Positions 29,648-38,082 of a DNA stretch of 64,000 nt are shown here, one piece after another. A program made the translations under genes and the position numbers. A model generated the notes under the pieces. The model worked only from the letters and a program-made list of their open reading frames with translations, made no database searches and had not been told where the DNA came from. The DNA is from Metapseudomonas boanensis (GTDB lineage: Bacteria > Pseudomonadota > Gammaproteobacteria > Pseudomonadales > Pseudomonadaceae), in the NCBI RefSeq assembly GCF_018704125.1, contig NZ_JAGTIS010000008.1, positions 62,001-126,000 on the forward strand, read 5' to 3'. Every line of letters begins with the position of its first letter. Position 1 is the stretch's first letter.

Positions 29648-30078
29648 CGGGATTTCCCGTCCGGGGCCGGCAATCGCTCCAGCGCAGCCTGCACTTCCGG
29701 CGACTGCGCCTGACGCCAGGTGCGAAACGCGTCCAGTTCGTGCGACCAGGTCTTGAGCACCCAGGCGACCACTGCCAGATCATCAACGAATCCCAACCCT
29801 ACCAGCCAGTCCGGCAACGCATCCAGGGGCGTAACGAAGTACAGTAACGCAGCCACCACAGCGAGGAACGCACGAGGATTGATGCGGCGGTACTCACCAC
29901 GCAGCCAGGCGTTACACAAGGACAGTAACAGGCGCAGGTCTTCCTTCACGGCCCCCAACCTGCCACCCTCCCGCGAGCCCTTGCGAGAGACGGCCAGCAG
30001 CAGAGACGGTAGCCGGCCGCCAGCAAGGAATCGTTGAGCCAAGGTGAGGTAACGCGAAAAATTCCAAGGTGCTTTCAT
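29641..30078 (-). CDS. DUF1232 (YkvA-like) membrane protein
   Basis: The ATG at 30078 follows GGAGTCCCG, giving 145 residues; an in-frame extension to 30213 has no start signal. The DUF1232 hallmark AFLAVVAALLYFVTPLDALPDWLVGLGFVDDLAVVAWV lies at ~73-110. The family is known but its function is not. It overlaps the end of the binding-protein gene by 7 bp, tail to tail. Confidence 0.82.
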   Translation of the reverse strand: MKAPWNFSRYLTLAQRFLAGGRLPSLLLAVSRKGSREGGRLGAVKEDLRLLLSLCNAWLRGEYRRINPRAFLAVVAALLYFVTPLDALPDWLVGLGFVDDLAVVAWVLKTWSHELDAFRTWRQAQSPEVQAALERLPAPDGKSRQ

Positions 30079-30120
30079 CGGGACTCCTGAGCTGATCCCC
30101 GGCCTAGAGGCGTTTTGCCG

Positions 30121-30145
30121 GTTATCCACGGAAACTGTGGATAAC
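30121..30145. promoter_or_regulatory. Inverted pair of DnaA-box-like sequences
   Basis: GTTATCCAC and GTGGATAAC face each other across a 7-bp spacer. Both are one base or less from the TTATCCACA DnaA box. The right half-site reads TGTGGATAA exactly. Confidence 0.5.
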
Positions 30146-30400
30146 CTTGTGAGCAGATTATGGATGACCCAGGCAAACGCCCACCTGATGCGGCTTAGCG
30201 ACAAATCGGGCAATTTTTGCCCATCTTTACAAATCTAATAAAATCAATAACTTACAAAAGCATGCCAGACTGCGACCGCCGGTCGCATTGCCTACTTGTA
30301 CAGTTACCCTGGCATGTGCATAACCGTAACACTTTATCGAGGCAGCTCTTCATTCTGACCGAGAGGTCATTTACCGGTTCCGATCAGACTGCTCCCGAAA

Positions 30401-30433
30401 TGAAAACGCCCCGTCGAAACGGGGCGTTTTCAT
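30401..30433 (-). terminator. Terminator after the FKBP gene
   Basis: AAAACGCCCCG-TCGAAA-CGGGGCGTTTT: perfect 11-bp stem with A/T tails, 19 bp past the stop codon of the FKBP gene on the minus strand. Confidence 0.9.
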
Positions 30434-30451
30434 GGAAACGACTGCCGGCAA

Positions 30452-31156
30452 TTACTGCTGGGCAGCCGGATCCTTGATGCTGATCAGTTCCAGGTCGAAC
30501 ACCAGTACGGAGTTGGCCGGGATGGCCGGGCTCGGGCTCTGCTCACCGTAAGCCAGCTCGCTGGGGATGTACAGCTTGTACTTCTCGCCAACGTGCATCA
30601 GCTGCAGGCCTTCGACCCAGCCCGGGATCACGCCGTTGACCGGCAGGTCGATCGGGCTGCCACGCTGGATGGAACTGTCGAAGACGGTGCCATCGGTCAG
30701 CTTGCCTTCATAGTGAACGGTCACTACGTCGGTGGCTTTAGGCTGTGCGCCTTCAGCTTTCTTTACAACTTCGTACTGCAGACCGGAGGCGGTGGTCACC
30801 ACGCCCTCACGCTTGCCATTGTCCTCGAGGAACTTCTTGCCGGCCTTGGCGTTTTCAACGTTCATCGCAGCCAGACGCTCCTCGGAGCGCTTCTGCAGGA
30901 AGGCGAAAGCCTCTACCAGCTCTTCGTCCTTCAGGCGTTGTTCTTTCTTGCTGATAGCGTCTTCGATACCTTGGGCAACAGCGTTGGGATCGAGGTCATC
31001 CATGCCTTCCTGAGCCAGGCTCTTGCCCATATTCAGGCCGATGCCGTAAGACGCCTTTTGCGCCGGAGTCTTCAGTTCCACGCTGGTCTGCGAATCGCAA
31101 CCCGCTAGAACCAGGCCCACCAGGGCCACCGCGGCTGCCAACCGATGTTGTTTCAT
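30452..31156 (-). CDS. FKBP-type peptidyl-prolyl isomerase, lipoprotein
   Basis: The ATG at 31156 (AGGA upstream) gives 234 residues; the frame is open to 31222. A lipoprotein signal with LAGC (Cys20) places it at a periplasmic membrane face. An N-terminal dimerising domain (~30-110; TPAQKASYGIGLNMGKSL) precedes the FKBP catalytic domain (VHYEGKLTDGTVFDSSIQRG, GVIPGWVEGLQLM, YKLYIPSELAYGE). It resembles FkpA/MIP proteins that fold outer-membrane proteins. It is followed by a strong terminator. Confidence 0.93.
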   Translation of the reverse strand: MKQHRLAAAVALVGLVLAGCDSQTSVELKTPAQKASYGIGLNMGKSLAQEGMDDLDPNAVAQGIEDAISKKEQRLKDEELVEAFAFLQKRSEERLAAMNVENAKAGKKFLEDNGKREGVVTTASGLQYEVVKKAEGAQPKATDVVTVHYEGKLTDGTVFDSSIQRGSPIDLPVNGVIPGWVEGLQLMHVGEKYKLYIPSELAYGEQSPSPAIPANSVLVFDLELISIKDPAAQQ

Positions 31157-31334
31157 GCTGAATCCTTGTCTGTCGCCGTGATGGCAATTCGATGGAACGG
31201 CGAGCTTAGCAGGCCGCCGCAAGTAGTGGCTATGGGCAATGAGAACAGAGAGTTGCCAATTAGTTCAGTGACTTGCAGCAAAACGCGGCAAGCAGAATCG
31301 GCAAAGGCGACGAGACTTTGGCGGGCGCAAAGAA

Positions 31335-31368
31335 AAAGCCCCCAGGTATCGCTACCTGAGGGCTTTCG
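31335..31368 (-). terminator. Terminator after the tRNA cluster
   Basis: On the minus strand GCCCTCAGGTAGC / GATACCTGGGGGC stem then TTTTT. A related hairpin (GCCCTCAGG / CCTGAGGGC) at 31562-31588 separates the two tRNA pairs. Confidence 0.85.
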
Positions 31369-31372
31369 TATA

Positions 31373-31449
31373 TGGCGCAGCGGACGGGACTCGAACCCGC
31401 GACCCCCGGCGTGACAGGCCGGTATTCTAACCGACTGAACTACCGCTGC
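31373..31449 (-). tRNA. tRNA-Asp (GTC), copy 2 of 2 in transcription order
   Basis: 77 nt including encoded CCA. The minus strand has acceptor stem GCAGCGG/CCGCTGC, anticodon loop CTGTCAC with anticodon GTC, and T-loop GGTTCGAGTCC. The start G at 31449 and the CCA at 31373-31375 fit bacterial tRNA-Asp. Confidence 0.97.
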
Positions 31450-31464
31450 GTGTTACTGCGAGAT

Positions 31465-31540
31465 TGGTGGGTGATGACGGGATCGAACCGCCGACCCTCT
31501 GCTTGTAAGGCAGATGCTCTCCCGGCTGAGCTAATCACCC
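31465..31540 (-). tRNA. tRNA-Val (TAC), copy 2 of 2 in transcription order
   Basis: 76 nt including CCA. Acceptor GGGTGAT pairs with ATCACCC; anticodon loop CTTACAA gives anticodon TAC; T-loop GGTTCGATCCC. It is 15 bp upstream of tRNA-Asp on the same transcript. Confidence 0.97.
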
Positions 31541-31596
31541 TTCACTCTCGAAAACTATAAAGCCCTCAGGCGTCGCCACCTGAGGGCTTCTGAATA

Positions 31597-31673
31597 TGGC
31601 GCAGCGGACGGGACTCGAACCCGCGACCCCCGGCGTGACAGGCCGGTATTCTAACCGACTGAACTACCGCTGC
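31597..31673 (-). tRNA. tRNA-Asp (GTC), copy 1
   Basis: Identical in sequence to the tRNA-Asp at 31373, exactly 224 bp away, with the same CCA and anticodon GTC. Confidence 0.97.
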
Positions 31674-31688
31674 GCATTACCGCAAGAT

Positions 31689-31764
31689 TGGTGGGTGATG
31701 ACGGGATCGAACCGCCGACCCTCTGCTTGTAAGGCAGATGCTCTCCCGGCTGAGCTAATCACCC
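31689..31764 (-). tRNA. tRNA-Val (TAC), copy 1
   Basis: Identical to the tRNA-Val at 31465, again 224 bp away. It is the first gene in the transcript; the leader is to its right. Confidence 0.97.
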
Positions 31765-31921
31765 TTCACTCTCGAAGTGGGGCGCATTCTAGAGCGGTAT
31801 CCCGCGCCTGGCAAGCCCATTTTAAAAAAAAATTTTGAGTGCTTCCAAAGGCTTAGCTCAGGGTTGGCCTGAGGGCTCCCGGCGAGAATAATGCGCGCTT
31901 TGTGTCTGGAGATTTTCCCCC

Positions 31922-32842
31922 ATGTGGTTTCGCAACCTGCTTGTGTATCGCCTCACCCAGGATCTGAATATCGATGCCGAGGTGCTGGAAACTGCGCTGG
32001 CCACCAAGCCGGCACGTCCGTGCGCCAGCCAGGAGCTGACCACCTATGGTTTCGTTGCCCCGTTCGGCAAAGGCGCGGACGCACCTCTGGTGCACGTCAG
32101 CGAAGGCTTCTTCCTGATCGCCGCACGCAAGGAAGAACGCATCCTGCCAGGCAGCGTCGTCCGCGATGCGCTAAAGGAAAAAGTCGATGAGATCGAAGCC
32201 GAGCAGATGCGCAAGGTCTACAAGAAGGAACGCGATCAGCTTAAGGACGAAATCGTGCAGACCTTCCTGCCACGCGCATTCATTCGCAAATCCGCCACTT
32301 TTGCCGCCATCGCCCCTGCCCAGGGCCTGATTCTGGTCGATGCCTCCAGCCCGAAGCGTGCCGAGGATCTGCTCAGCACCCTGCGCGAAGCTATTGGCTC
32401 GCTGCCGGTACGCCCTGCGTCGGTGAAGATAGCGCCGACGGCCACCCTGACCGAATGGGTCAAGACCCAGCAAGCAGCGACCGATTTCTACGTGCTCGAC
32501 GAATGCGAGCTGCGTGACACTGACGAAGACGGCGGCGTCGTGCGCTGCAAGCGCCAGGACCTGACCAGCGACGAAATCCAGCTGCACCTGACCTCCGGCA
32601 AGCTGGTCACCCAGCTCTCGTTGGCCTGGCAGGACAAGCTGTCTTTCATCCTCGACGACAAGCTGGTGATCAAGCGCCTGCGCTTCGAGGACCTGCTGCA
32701 AGAGAAGGCCGAGCAGGACGGTGGCGACGACTCCCTCAGCCAACTGGACGCCAGCTTCACCCTGATGATGCTGACCCTGGTGGAGTTCATCCCGCAGCTG
32801 TTCGAAGCACTCGGCGGCGAAGAGATTCCACAGGGAGTCTGA
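31922..32842 (+). CDS. rdgC: Recombination-associated protein RdgC
   Basis: The 306-residue protein begins [15 protein letters not shown] and has the RdgC-family segments [38 protein letters not shown], then [15 protein letters not shown] and [29 protein letters not shown]. RdgC forms a ring-shaped dimer around DNA and limits RecA loading. GGAG lies 10 bases before the ATG. Full length. The gene stands alone between the tRNA cluster and the decayed symporter gene. Confidence 0.96.
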   Translation: MWFRNLLVYRLTQDLNIDAEVLETALATKPARPCASQELTTYGFVAPFGKGADAPLVHVSEGFFLIAARKEERILPGSVVRDALKEKVDEIEAEQMRKVYKKERDQLKDEIVQTFLPRAFIRKSATFAAIAPAQGLILVDASSPKRAEDLLSTLREAIGSLPVRPASVKIAPTATLTEWVKTQQAATDFYVLDECELRDTDEDGGVVRCKRQDLTSDEIQLHLTSGKLVTQLSLAWQDKLSFILDDKLVIKRLRFEDLLQEKAEQDGGDDSLSQLDASFTLMMLTLVEFIPQLFEALGGEEIPQGV

Positions 32843-32913
32843 CTCTCGCGAGCGCCGGCTTCCCGCTCAGTTCGGGAATACCGGCGCAACCGCGATACGT
32901 ACAAGGAACGACC

Positions 32914-33251
32914 ATGCGCGCTTGCTGCCCTCAGCCGATTCGCCGGCAATACCTTTGCTCTGTGGATCCTGTTGTTCGCCGTGCTGGCCTTCTACCAGCC
33001 CGCCCTCTTCCTGCCCCTGACGAAATGGATAGTGCCGTTGCCCGGCCTGATCATGTTCGGCATGGGCCTGACGTTGAAAGCCGAAGACTTCCGTGAAGTT
33101 GCACGTCGCCCGATTCAGGTGCTGATCAGGGTGCTCGCCCCTGGCCGCCGTACCCAGCGCGCTGTTCAGCGTCTGGCACAATCTCTCCGGCTCCCTGCTG
33201 GCGGCAGTCTTTCGGCGCATGAGCGAGCCAGTGAGCGACAGCAAGTGCTGA
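32914..33251 (+). pseudogene. Remnant of a bile acid:Na+ symporter family gene
   Basis: A start ATG with AAGGA is followed by sequence that reads as a BASS-family N-terminus (ALAALSRFAGNTFALWILLFAVLAFYQPALF...PGLIMFGMGLTLKAEDFREVARRPIQVLI) only after a frame change of two missing bases at the fourth codon. After VLI the frame breaks again, and from 33143 to 33251 the C-terminus appears in a different frame (LAAVPSALFSVWHNLSGSLLAA, ending in SKC-stop). Roughly two thirds of the normal ~300 residues in between have been deleted. It cannot make a transporter. Confidence 0.85.
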
Positions 33252-33315
33252 ACGCCTTGCCCTTCATCCCGCCGGGCTTGCCCTGCTCGGCGAGATGTGC
33301 AAAATATTGCGCATC

Positions 33316-33362
33316 GTAAGGACGACCTTACCACTCTCGCAGTGATCACCGGGGACGGCCCC
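33316..33362 (+). promoter_or_regulatory. Guanidine-II riboswitch (mini-ykkC)
   Basis: Two small hairpins with ACGR tetraloops: GTAAGG-ACGA-CCTTAC (33316-33331) and GGGG-ACGG-CCCC (33351-33362), 19 bp apart. This is the diagnostic mini-ykkC architecture. It lies 28 bp upstream of an SMR exporter gene with the AGGAGG ribosome site just beyond, fitting translational control in which guanidine pairs the two loops and frees the ribosome site. Confidence 0.9.
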
Positions 33363-33390
33363 AAACCGCTCTGTCTCTTAGGAGGTCACC

Positions 33391-33705
33391 ATGTCCTGGA
33401 TCATTCTGTTTTTCGCTGGCCTGTTCGAAGTGGGCTGGGCCGTTGGCCTGAAGTACACCGACGGTTTCAGCCGCCCCCTGCCTACCGCGCTCACCGTGGG
33501 AGCGATGCTTATCAGCCTGGGCCTGCTCGGCCTGGCTATGAAGGACTTGCCGCTGGGCACCGCCTATGCGATCTGGACGGGCGTTGGCGCCGTCGGCACC
33601 GTGATCGCCGGCGTCGTCCTGTTCGGTGAATCGATGGCTCTGCTGCGGCTGCTCAGCGTCGGGCTGATCGTCGGCGGGCTGGTCGGACTAAAGCTCAGCC
33701 ATTGA
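33391..33705 (+). CDS. sugE: Small multidrug resistance family guanidinium exporter (Gdx/SugE)
   Basis: The 104-residue four-helix protein has the SMR glutamate (Glu13 in [20 protein letters not shown]) and the SugE/Gdx-type pattern [38 protein letters not shown]. Gdx proteins exchange guanidinium for protons as antiparallel dimers. The guanidine-II riboswitch upstream supports this substrate over quaternary ammonium compounds. AGGAGG precedes the ATG by 5 bases. Confidence 0.93.
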   Translation: MSWIILFFAGLFEVGWAVGLKYTDGFSRPLPTALTVGAMLISLGLLGLAMKDLPLGTAYAIWTGVGAVGTVIAGVVLFGESMALLRLLSVGLIVGGLVGLKLSH

Positions 33706-33786
33706 CGATGCCGGGCCTGCATGCCGCCCGGTTGGCAAATGAACTGCTTCTGCCCGCAGTCACGCTTTTCGGGCTGAGCATGATGC

Positions 33787-33811
33787 AGGAGCGAGCTTGC
33801 TCGCTCCTACG
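33787..33811. repeat. Pseudomonas REP element
   Basis: AGGAGCGAGC-TT-GCTCGCTCCT palindrome, the common pseudomonad REP core. The same core is in the REP pair at 44751-44822. Confidence 0.8.
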
Positions 33812-33875
33812 GAAAATGCAGCCAGTTGCAACACCTGACTGGGGCAGCGTCAATGAAATCGCTCGCCGTACTGCC

Positions 33876-35750
33876 TCAGCGCAAGTCACCGCGCAGTTCG
33901 GCCACCTGCAATTGCAGGGTCAGCCGATCAGCGCGCTCAGGCATCAGCGGAGTACCCGCCACCAGTTTGATGCGCGACCAGAAGCGCTTGAAGAAGCCCT
34001 TGGCCGGATCGCGACTGAAGAAGCTGCCCCACAAGCCCTGCAATGCCATGGGAATGACCGGAACCGGGTTTTCCTCGAGGATGCGCTCGATACCGCCCTT
34101 GAACTCGTTGAGTTCGCCGTCGGCGGTCAACTTGCCCTCGGGGAAGATGCACACCACCTCACCATTACGCAGGTACTCGGCGATACGTTTGAAGGCCGCG
34201 TCATACACCAGCAAGTCCTCGTGACGGGCTGCTATAGGCACGGTACCTGCGGTACGGAAGATGAAGTTAAGCACCGGCAGATCGTAGATCTTGTAATACA
34301 TCACGAAGCGCACCGGGCGTCTTACTGCGCCACCGATCAACAACGCGTCGACGAAGGACACGTGGTTGCACACCAGCACCGCTGGGCCCTCCTCGGGGAT
34401 GGCGTCCAGGCCCTTGTGCTCGACCCGGTACATCGAATGCCCCAGCAGCCAGACCAGGAAGCGCATGCTGAACTCGGGGACGATCTTGAAGATGTAGCTG
34501 TTCACCGCCACGTTCATCAGCGACACGACCAGGAACAGCTCCGGGATCGACAGCCCGGCCACACTGAGGAACAGGATCGAGACGATCGCCGACACCACCA
34601 TGAACAGGGCGTTGAGGATGTTGTTCGCGGCGATCACCCGCGCCCGCTCGTTCTCCGCCGTCCGTGCCTGGATCAACGCATAGAGAGGCACAATGTAGAA
34701 GCCGCCGAACAGGCCGATTCCGAGGATATCGCCGAGGATCAGCCATGCCTGGGGCTCACTTACCACTGTCAACCAATCGTGCGGCGCAGCGCCTTGCGGG
34801 AAGCCGCCGGAATGCCACCACAACAGGATGCCGAACAGCGTCAGGCCAATTGAACCAAAGGGCACCAGACCGATCTCCACCTTGCCGCCGGACAAGCGCT
34901 CGCACAGCATCGAGCCCAAGGCGATTCCAACGGAGAACACGGTGAGAATCAGCGTCACCACGCTCTCATCGCCGTGCAGCAGTTCTTTCGAATAGGCAGG
35001 AATCTGCGTCAGGTAAACCGCCCCCAGGAACCAGAACCAGGAGTTGCCCACCAGCGAGCGCGATACGGAGGGCCGCTGACCGAGCCCCAGACGCATGATC
35101 CGCCACGACTGGCGAAAGATGTTCCAGTCAAGCGCAAGCTCAGGCAACGCTGCCGCCGCGCGTGGAATTCCACGGCTGGCCAGGTAACCGCAGCAGGCAG
35201 TGAAGACAATGGCTCCGGCCACCACAGGTTCGTATCGATCAGCGGACATGATGATCCCCGCACCGATGGTCCCCGCCAGGATTGCCAGGAAGGTGCCCAT
35301 CTCCACCAGGGCATTACCACCTACCAATTCATCCTCACGCAGCACCTGCGGCAGGATCGAGTACTTCACCGGGCCGAACAGCGCTGAGTGGGTACCCATG
35401 GCGAACAGGGCAAGGAACAACAGCGGCAGGCTGTCGAAAACAAAGCCCGCTGCCCCCACCGCCATGATCAGGACTTCCGCCAGCTTGATCGCCCGGATCA
35501 GGGCATCCTTGGCGAACTTCTCACCAAATTGTCCACCCAGAGCTGAGAACAGGAAGAACGGCAGGATGAACAGCAAGGCGCAAAGGTTGGTAAAGACACC
35601 CTTGTCGCCCGCGATGCTCAGCTTGTAGAGAATGGCGAGAATCAGCGACTGCTTGAAGATGTTGTCGTTGAAGGCGCCGAACAACTGGGTGACGAAGAAA
35701 GGCAGGAAGCGTCGGCTGCGCAGCAAGGCGAATTGCGAGTGTCGGGTCAT
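33876..35750 (-). CDS. LplT-PlsC fusion: MFS lysophospholipid transporter with acyltransferase domain
   Basis: From the ATG at 35750 the protein is 624 residues; the open frame goes on to 35858. The first ~400 residues are an MFS transporter of about 11-12 helices (FLPFFVTQLFGAFNDNIFKQSLILAI and GTHSALFGPVKYSILPQVL). Residues ~430-610 form a 1-acylglycerol-3-phosphate acyltransferase domain with HX4D in NHVSFVDALL and FPEGKLTADGE. In E. coli the flippase LplT and the acyltransferase are paired, and some bacteria have fusions. It would bring lysophospholipid in and re-acylate it in the inner membrane. It is divergent from the TonB receptor gene. Confidence 0.9.
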   Translation of the reverse strand: MTRHSQFALLRSRRFLPFFVTQLFGAFNDNIFKQSLILAILYKLSIAGDKGVFTNLCALLFILPFFLFSALGGQFGEKFAKDALIRAIKLAEVLIMAVGAAGFVFDSLPLLFLALFAMGTHSALFGPVKYSILPQVLREDELVGGNALVEMGTFLAILAGTIGAGIIMSADRYEPVVAGAIVFTACCGYLASRGIPRAAAALPELALDWNIFRQSWRIMRLGLGQRPSVSRSLVGNSWFWFLGAVYLTQIPAYSKELLHGDESVVTLILTVFSVGIALGSMLCERLSGGKVEIGLVPFGSIGLTLFGILLWWHSGGFPQGAAPHDWLTVVSEPQAWLILGDILGIGLFGGFYIVPLYALIQARTAENERARVIAANNILNALFMVVSAIVSILFLSVAGLSIPELFLVVSLMNVAVNSYIFKIVPEFSMRFLVWLLGHSMYRVEHKGLDAIPEEGPAVLVCNHVSFVDALLIGGAVRRPVRFVMYYKIYDLPVLNFIFRTAGTVPIAARHEDLLVYDAAFKRIAEYLRNGEVVCIFPEGKLTADGELNEFKGGIERILEENPVPVIPMALQGLWGSFFSRDPAKGFFKRFWSRIKLVAGTPLMPERADRLTLQLQVAELRGDLR

Positions 35751-35849
35751 CGTCCGTGTTCCTGGGTTTCGGCGGGCTCGCCATCTCGCATTGGACAGCA
35801 CGTCCTCGCGCCAGGCCACATTTGCGGGCAGGTCCGCCATCAAAAAAAC

Positions 35850-35874
35850 ATAATGCAAACCATTTGCAATTGAT
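35850..35874. promoter_or_regulatory. Candidate Fur box
   Basis: AATGCAAACCATTTGCAATT centred on the palindrome TGCAAA-CCA-TTTGCA (35854-35868), 61 bp upstream of the TonB receptor start codon and between the two divergent genes. It matches the AT-rich 6-1-6 pattern of Fur sites at most positions. Confidence 0.55.
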
Positions 35875-35928
35875 TTAAATTCGCGCCGCCAACGACAGCC
35901 CGTTCAACCAGCAGTAGCGAGCGCACAC

Positions 35929-38034
35929 ATGTTCAGCAGGACCCGTCTCTGTCTCTCCATCTCCCTGGCCTGCCTCAGCCTGCCGACCCTCGGCGCCACG
36001 GTCGACGAGCCCCTTGAGCTGGAAACCATGACCGTCAGCGCCACCCGCGGCCACAGCCAACTAGGCAAGACGCCACAGAAGATCGTCGTGATCTCCCGCG
36101 AGCAGATCGAAGAACAACTGGCCATCACCAGCGACCACGGCCAGGTGCTGAGCAACCTGATCCCCTCTTATTCGCCCAGTCGCCAGAAGCTAAGCAATGC
36201 CGGAGAGACCTTCCGCGGCCGCACAGCCTTGGTAATGATCGACGGTGTGCCGCAATCAACCCCGCTGCGTGCCGGCGGGCGCGATGGCTACACCATCGAC
36301 CTGTCCATGGTCGAGCGCATCGAAGTGATCTACGGCGCCAGTGCCGAGCACGGCTTGGGCGCTACCGGCGGCATCATCAACTACGTCACCCGCCGCCCCC
36401 AGGGTGGCACCCTGAAGCAGCACGTAGGGACCCGCATAGAGGCCGCAGACGACTTCGATCACGACGGCATGGGCTATAAGCTGGACTACCGCGTCGAAGG
36501 CAACCAGGGCAACTGGGACTACCTGGCGGCCATCAGCGGCCAGACCCGCGGCGTATTCTACGACGCTGACGGCGAGCTGATCGGCGTCGACGACACCCAG
36601 GGCGACGTCATGGACTCGCGCAGCAGCGACCTGCTGCTCAAGCTCGGCTACTGGTTCGACGCCGATCAGAACCTGGAGCTGATGGTCAACCGCTTCGAGC
36701 TCGAGGGCGATCACGACTACGTCAACGTGCCGGGCGACCGCGACGCTGGCATCCCTGCCACCTCGCGCAAGGGCCACCCGCTCGGCAAGGCCCCGCAGAA
36801 CGAGGTGCTGTCCACCAGCTTGACCTACAGCCACACCGACCTGGCGGGTAACCTGCTCACCGCGCAGCTCTACAGCCAACGCTTCCGCGCCCGTTACGGT
36901 GGTGGCATCCTCGCCGCCTTCCAGGACCCGGCCATCGCCCCGGTGGGCACGCTGTTCGATCAGTCGCAGAACGAGTCGGACAAGTACGGCGGCAAGCTCA
37001 GCCTGAGCCGTGACGACCTGCTCGACGGCTACCTCAAGCTCACCGGCGGCCTCGACTTCCTGCAGGACACCACCAGCCAGATGCTCATCGCTACCGACCG
37101 CGAGTGGGTGCCCGAGACGGTGTTCAAGAACCTGGCGCCCTTTCTTCAGGCCGAGGTACGCGCCACCGATCGCCTGACACTGCACGGCGGAGTGCGTCAC
37201 GAATTCGCCGAACTGGAGGTGGATAGTTTCCAGACCATCGCTTCGGCCGGCGGCGTCACTGTCGAAGGCGGCAATCCGGACTTCGAGGAAACGCTGTACA
37301 ACGCTGGTCTGGTGTTCCAGGCAAACGACTGGGCACAGGTCTTTGCCAACTACTCCGAAGGCTTCGGCATGCCCGACGTCGGCCGCGTACTGCGCGGCAT
37401 CAGCCAGCCGGGTCAGAGCGTCGGCGATTTCCTCGATCTCCAGCCGATCGTCACCGACAACCGTGAGATCGGCTTGCGCTTGAACTGGCAGGATTTGGAC
37501 TTCGAGATCAGCTACTTCGAGTCCGACTCCGATCTCGGCTCGCGTCTGCAGAACGTCGGCGGCGTCTATCAGGTACGCCGCGAGCGCACCGAGATCGACG
37601 GTGTCGAGGCCACCGCTGGCTGGCAAGTCAACGACGCGCACCGGCTGCAGGCGACCTACAGCCATCTCAACGGCGAGTCCGACACCGACGACGACGGCAA
37701 GGTCGATACCGACCTGGACGGCGCTAACATTGCACCGGACCGCTACGGCATGAGCTGGCAGGCCAACTGGAGTGACCATCTGAACACCCGCGTGCAGGCC
37801 AATCATTACGCCAGCCGCAGTTTCGACACTCCCGGCCTCGACTTCGACGGCTACAGCCTGGTGGACGCCTCCATCGGTTACCGCCTTCCGGTCGGCGAGG
37901 CCACCCTGGGCGTGGAAAATCTGTTCAACGACGATTACATGACCTACTACGCCCAGGCTGCGAGCACCCGTGACGACCAGTTCTTCGCCGGTCGCGGACG
38001 CACCTTCACCCTGGGCTACCAGGTCAGTTTCTGA
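35929..38034 (+). CDS. TonB-dependent outer-membrane receptor
   Basis: The 701-residue protein has a signal peptide (MFSRTRLCLSISLACLSLPTLGA), a TonB box-like ETMTVSATR, a plug domain (~40-160; GRTALVMIDGVPQSTPLRAGGRDGYTIDLSMVERIEVIYGASAEHGLGATGGIINYVTRRP) and a 22-strand barrel that ends with the canonical aromatic Phe (GYQVSF). The NPDFEETLYNAGLVFQAND and LGVENLFNDDYMTYYAQA blocks fit siderophore/ferric receptors. The Fur-like box upstream supports an iron-siderophore role; the ligand is unknown. It ends at a GC-rich hairpin. Confidence 0.92.
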   Translation: MFSRTRLCLSISLACLSLPTLGATVDEPLELETMTVSATRGHSQLGKTPQKIVVISREQIEEQLAITSDHGQVLSNLIPSYSPSRQKLSNAGETFRGRTALVMIDGVPQSTPLRAGGRDGYTIDLSMVERIEVIYGASAEHGLGATGGIINYVTRRPQGGTLKQHVGTRIEAADDFDHDGMGYKLDYRVEGNQGNWDYLAAISGQTRGVFYDADGELIGVDDTQGDVMDSRSSDLLLKLGYWFDADQNLELMVNRFELEGDHDYVNVPGDRDAGIPATSRKGHPLGKAPQNEVLSTSLTYSHTDLAGNLLTAQLYSQRFRARYGGGILAAFQDPAIAPVGTLFDQSQNESDKYGGKLSLSRDDLLDGYLKLTGGLDFLQDTTSQMLIATDREWVPETVFKNLAPFLQAEVRATDRLTLHGGVRHEFAELEVDSFQTIASAGGVTVEGGNPDFEETLYNAGLVFQANDWAQVFANYSEGFGMPDVGRVLRGISQPGQSVGDFLDLQPIVTDNREIGLRLNWQDLDFEISYFESDSDLGSRLQNVGGVYQVRRERTEIDGVEATAGWQVNDAHRLQATYSHLNGESDTDDDGKVDTDLDGANIAPDRYGMSWQANWSDHLNTRVQANHYASRSFDTPGLDFDGYSLVDASIGYRLPVGEATLGVENLFNDDYMTYYAQAASTRDDQFFAGRGRTFTLGYQVSF

Positions 38035-38056
38035 CGTCTGGGCGCTCGACGCAGGA

Positions 38057-38074
38057 CGGCCTCGCGAGAGGCCG
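38057..38074. terminator. Hairpin between convergent genes
   Basis: CGGCCTC-GCGA-GAGGCCG 7-bp stem between the TonB receptor and azlD. No T-tract follows, so it is a weaker candidate terminator. Confidence 0.45.
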
Positions 38075-38082
38075 CTCTAGCT

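Larger units (their letters stand above)
30079..30451. other. Intergenic region with DnaA-box palindrome and terminator
   Basis: 373 bp without a supported gene. It holds a DnaA-box-like palindrome (30121-30145), an AT-rich part (30225-30250) and, at its right end, the terminator of the FKBP gene. No other clear element is visible. Confidence 0.6.

Noticed and set aside
32914-33096. 60-codon frame at the symporter remnant as a real small gene
   Set aside because: It is the out-of-frame reading of the decayed N-terminus.
33702-34853. 383-codon plus-strand frame opposite the LplT-PlsC fusion
   Set aside because: His/Gln-rich antisense shadow; the minus-strand gene is certain.
36256-37806. 516-codon open frame antisense to the TonB receptor
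   Set aside because: Val/Ala-rich shadow frame of a strongly coded gene; no domain or start signal.
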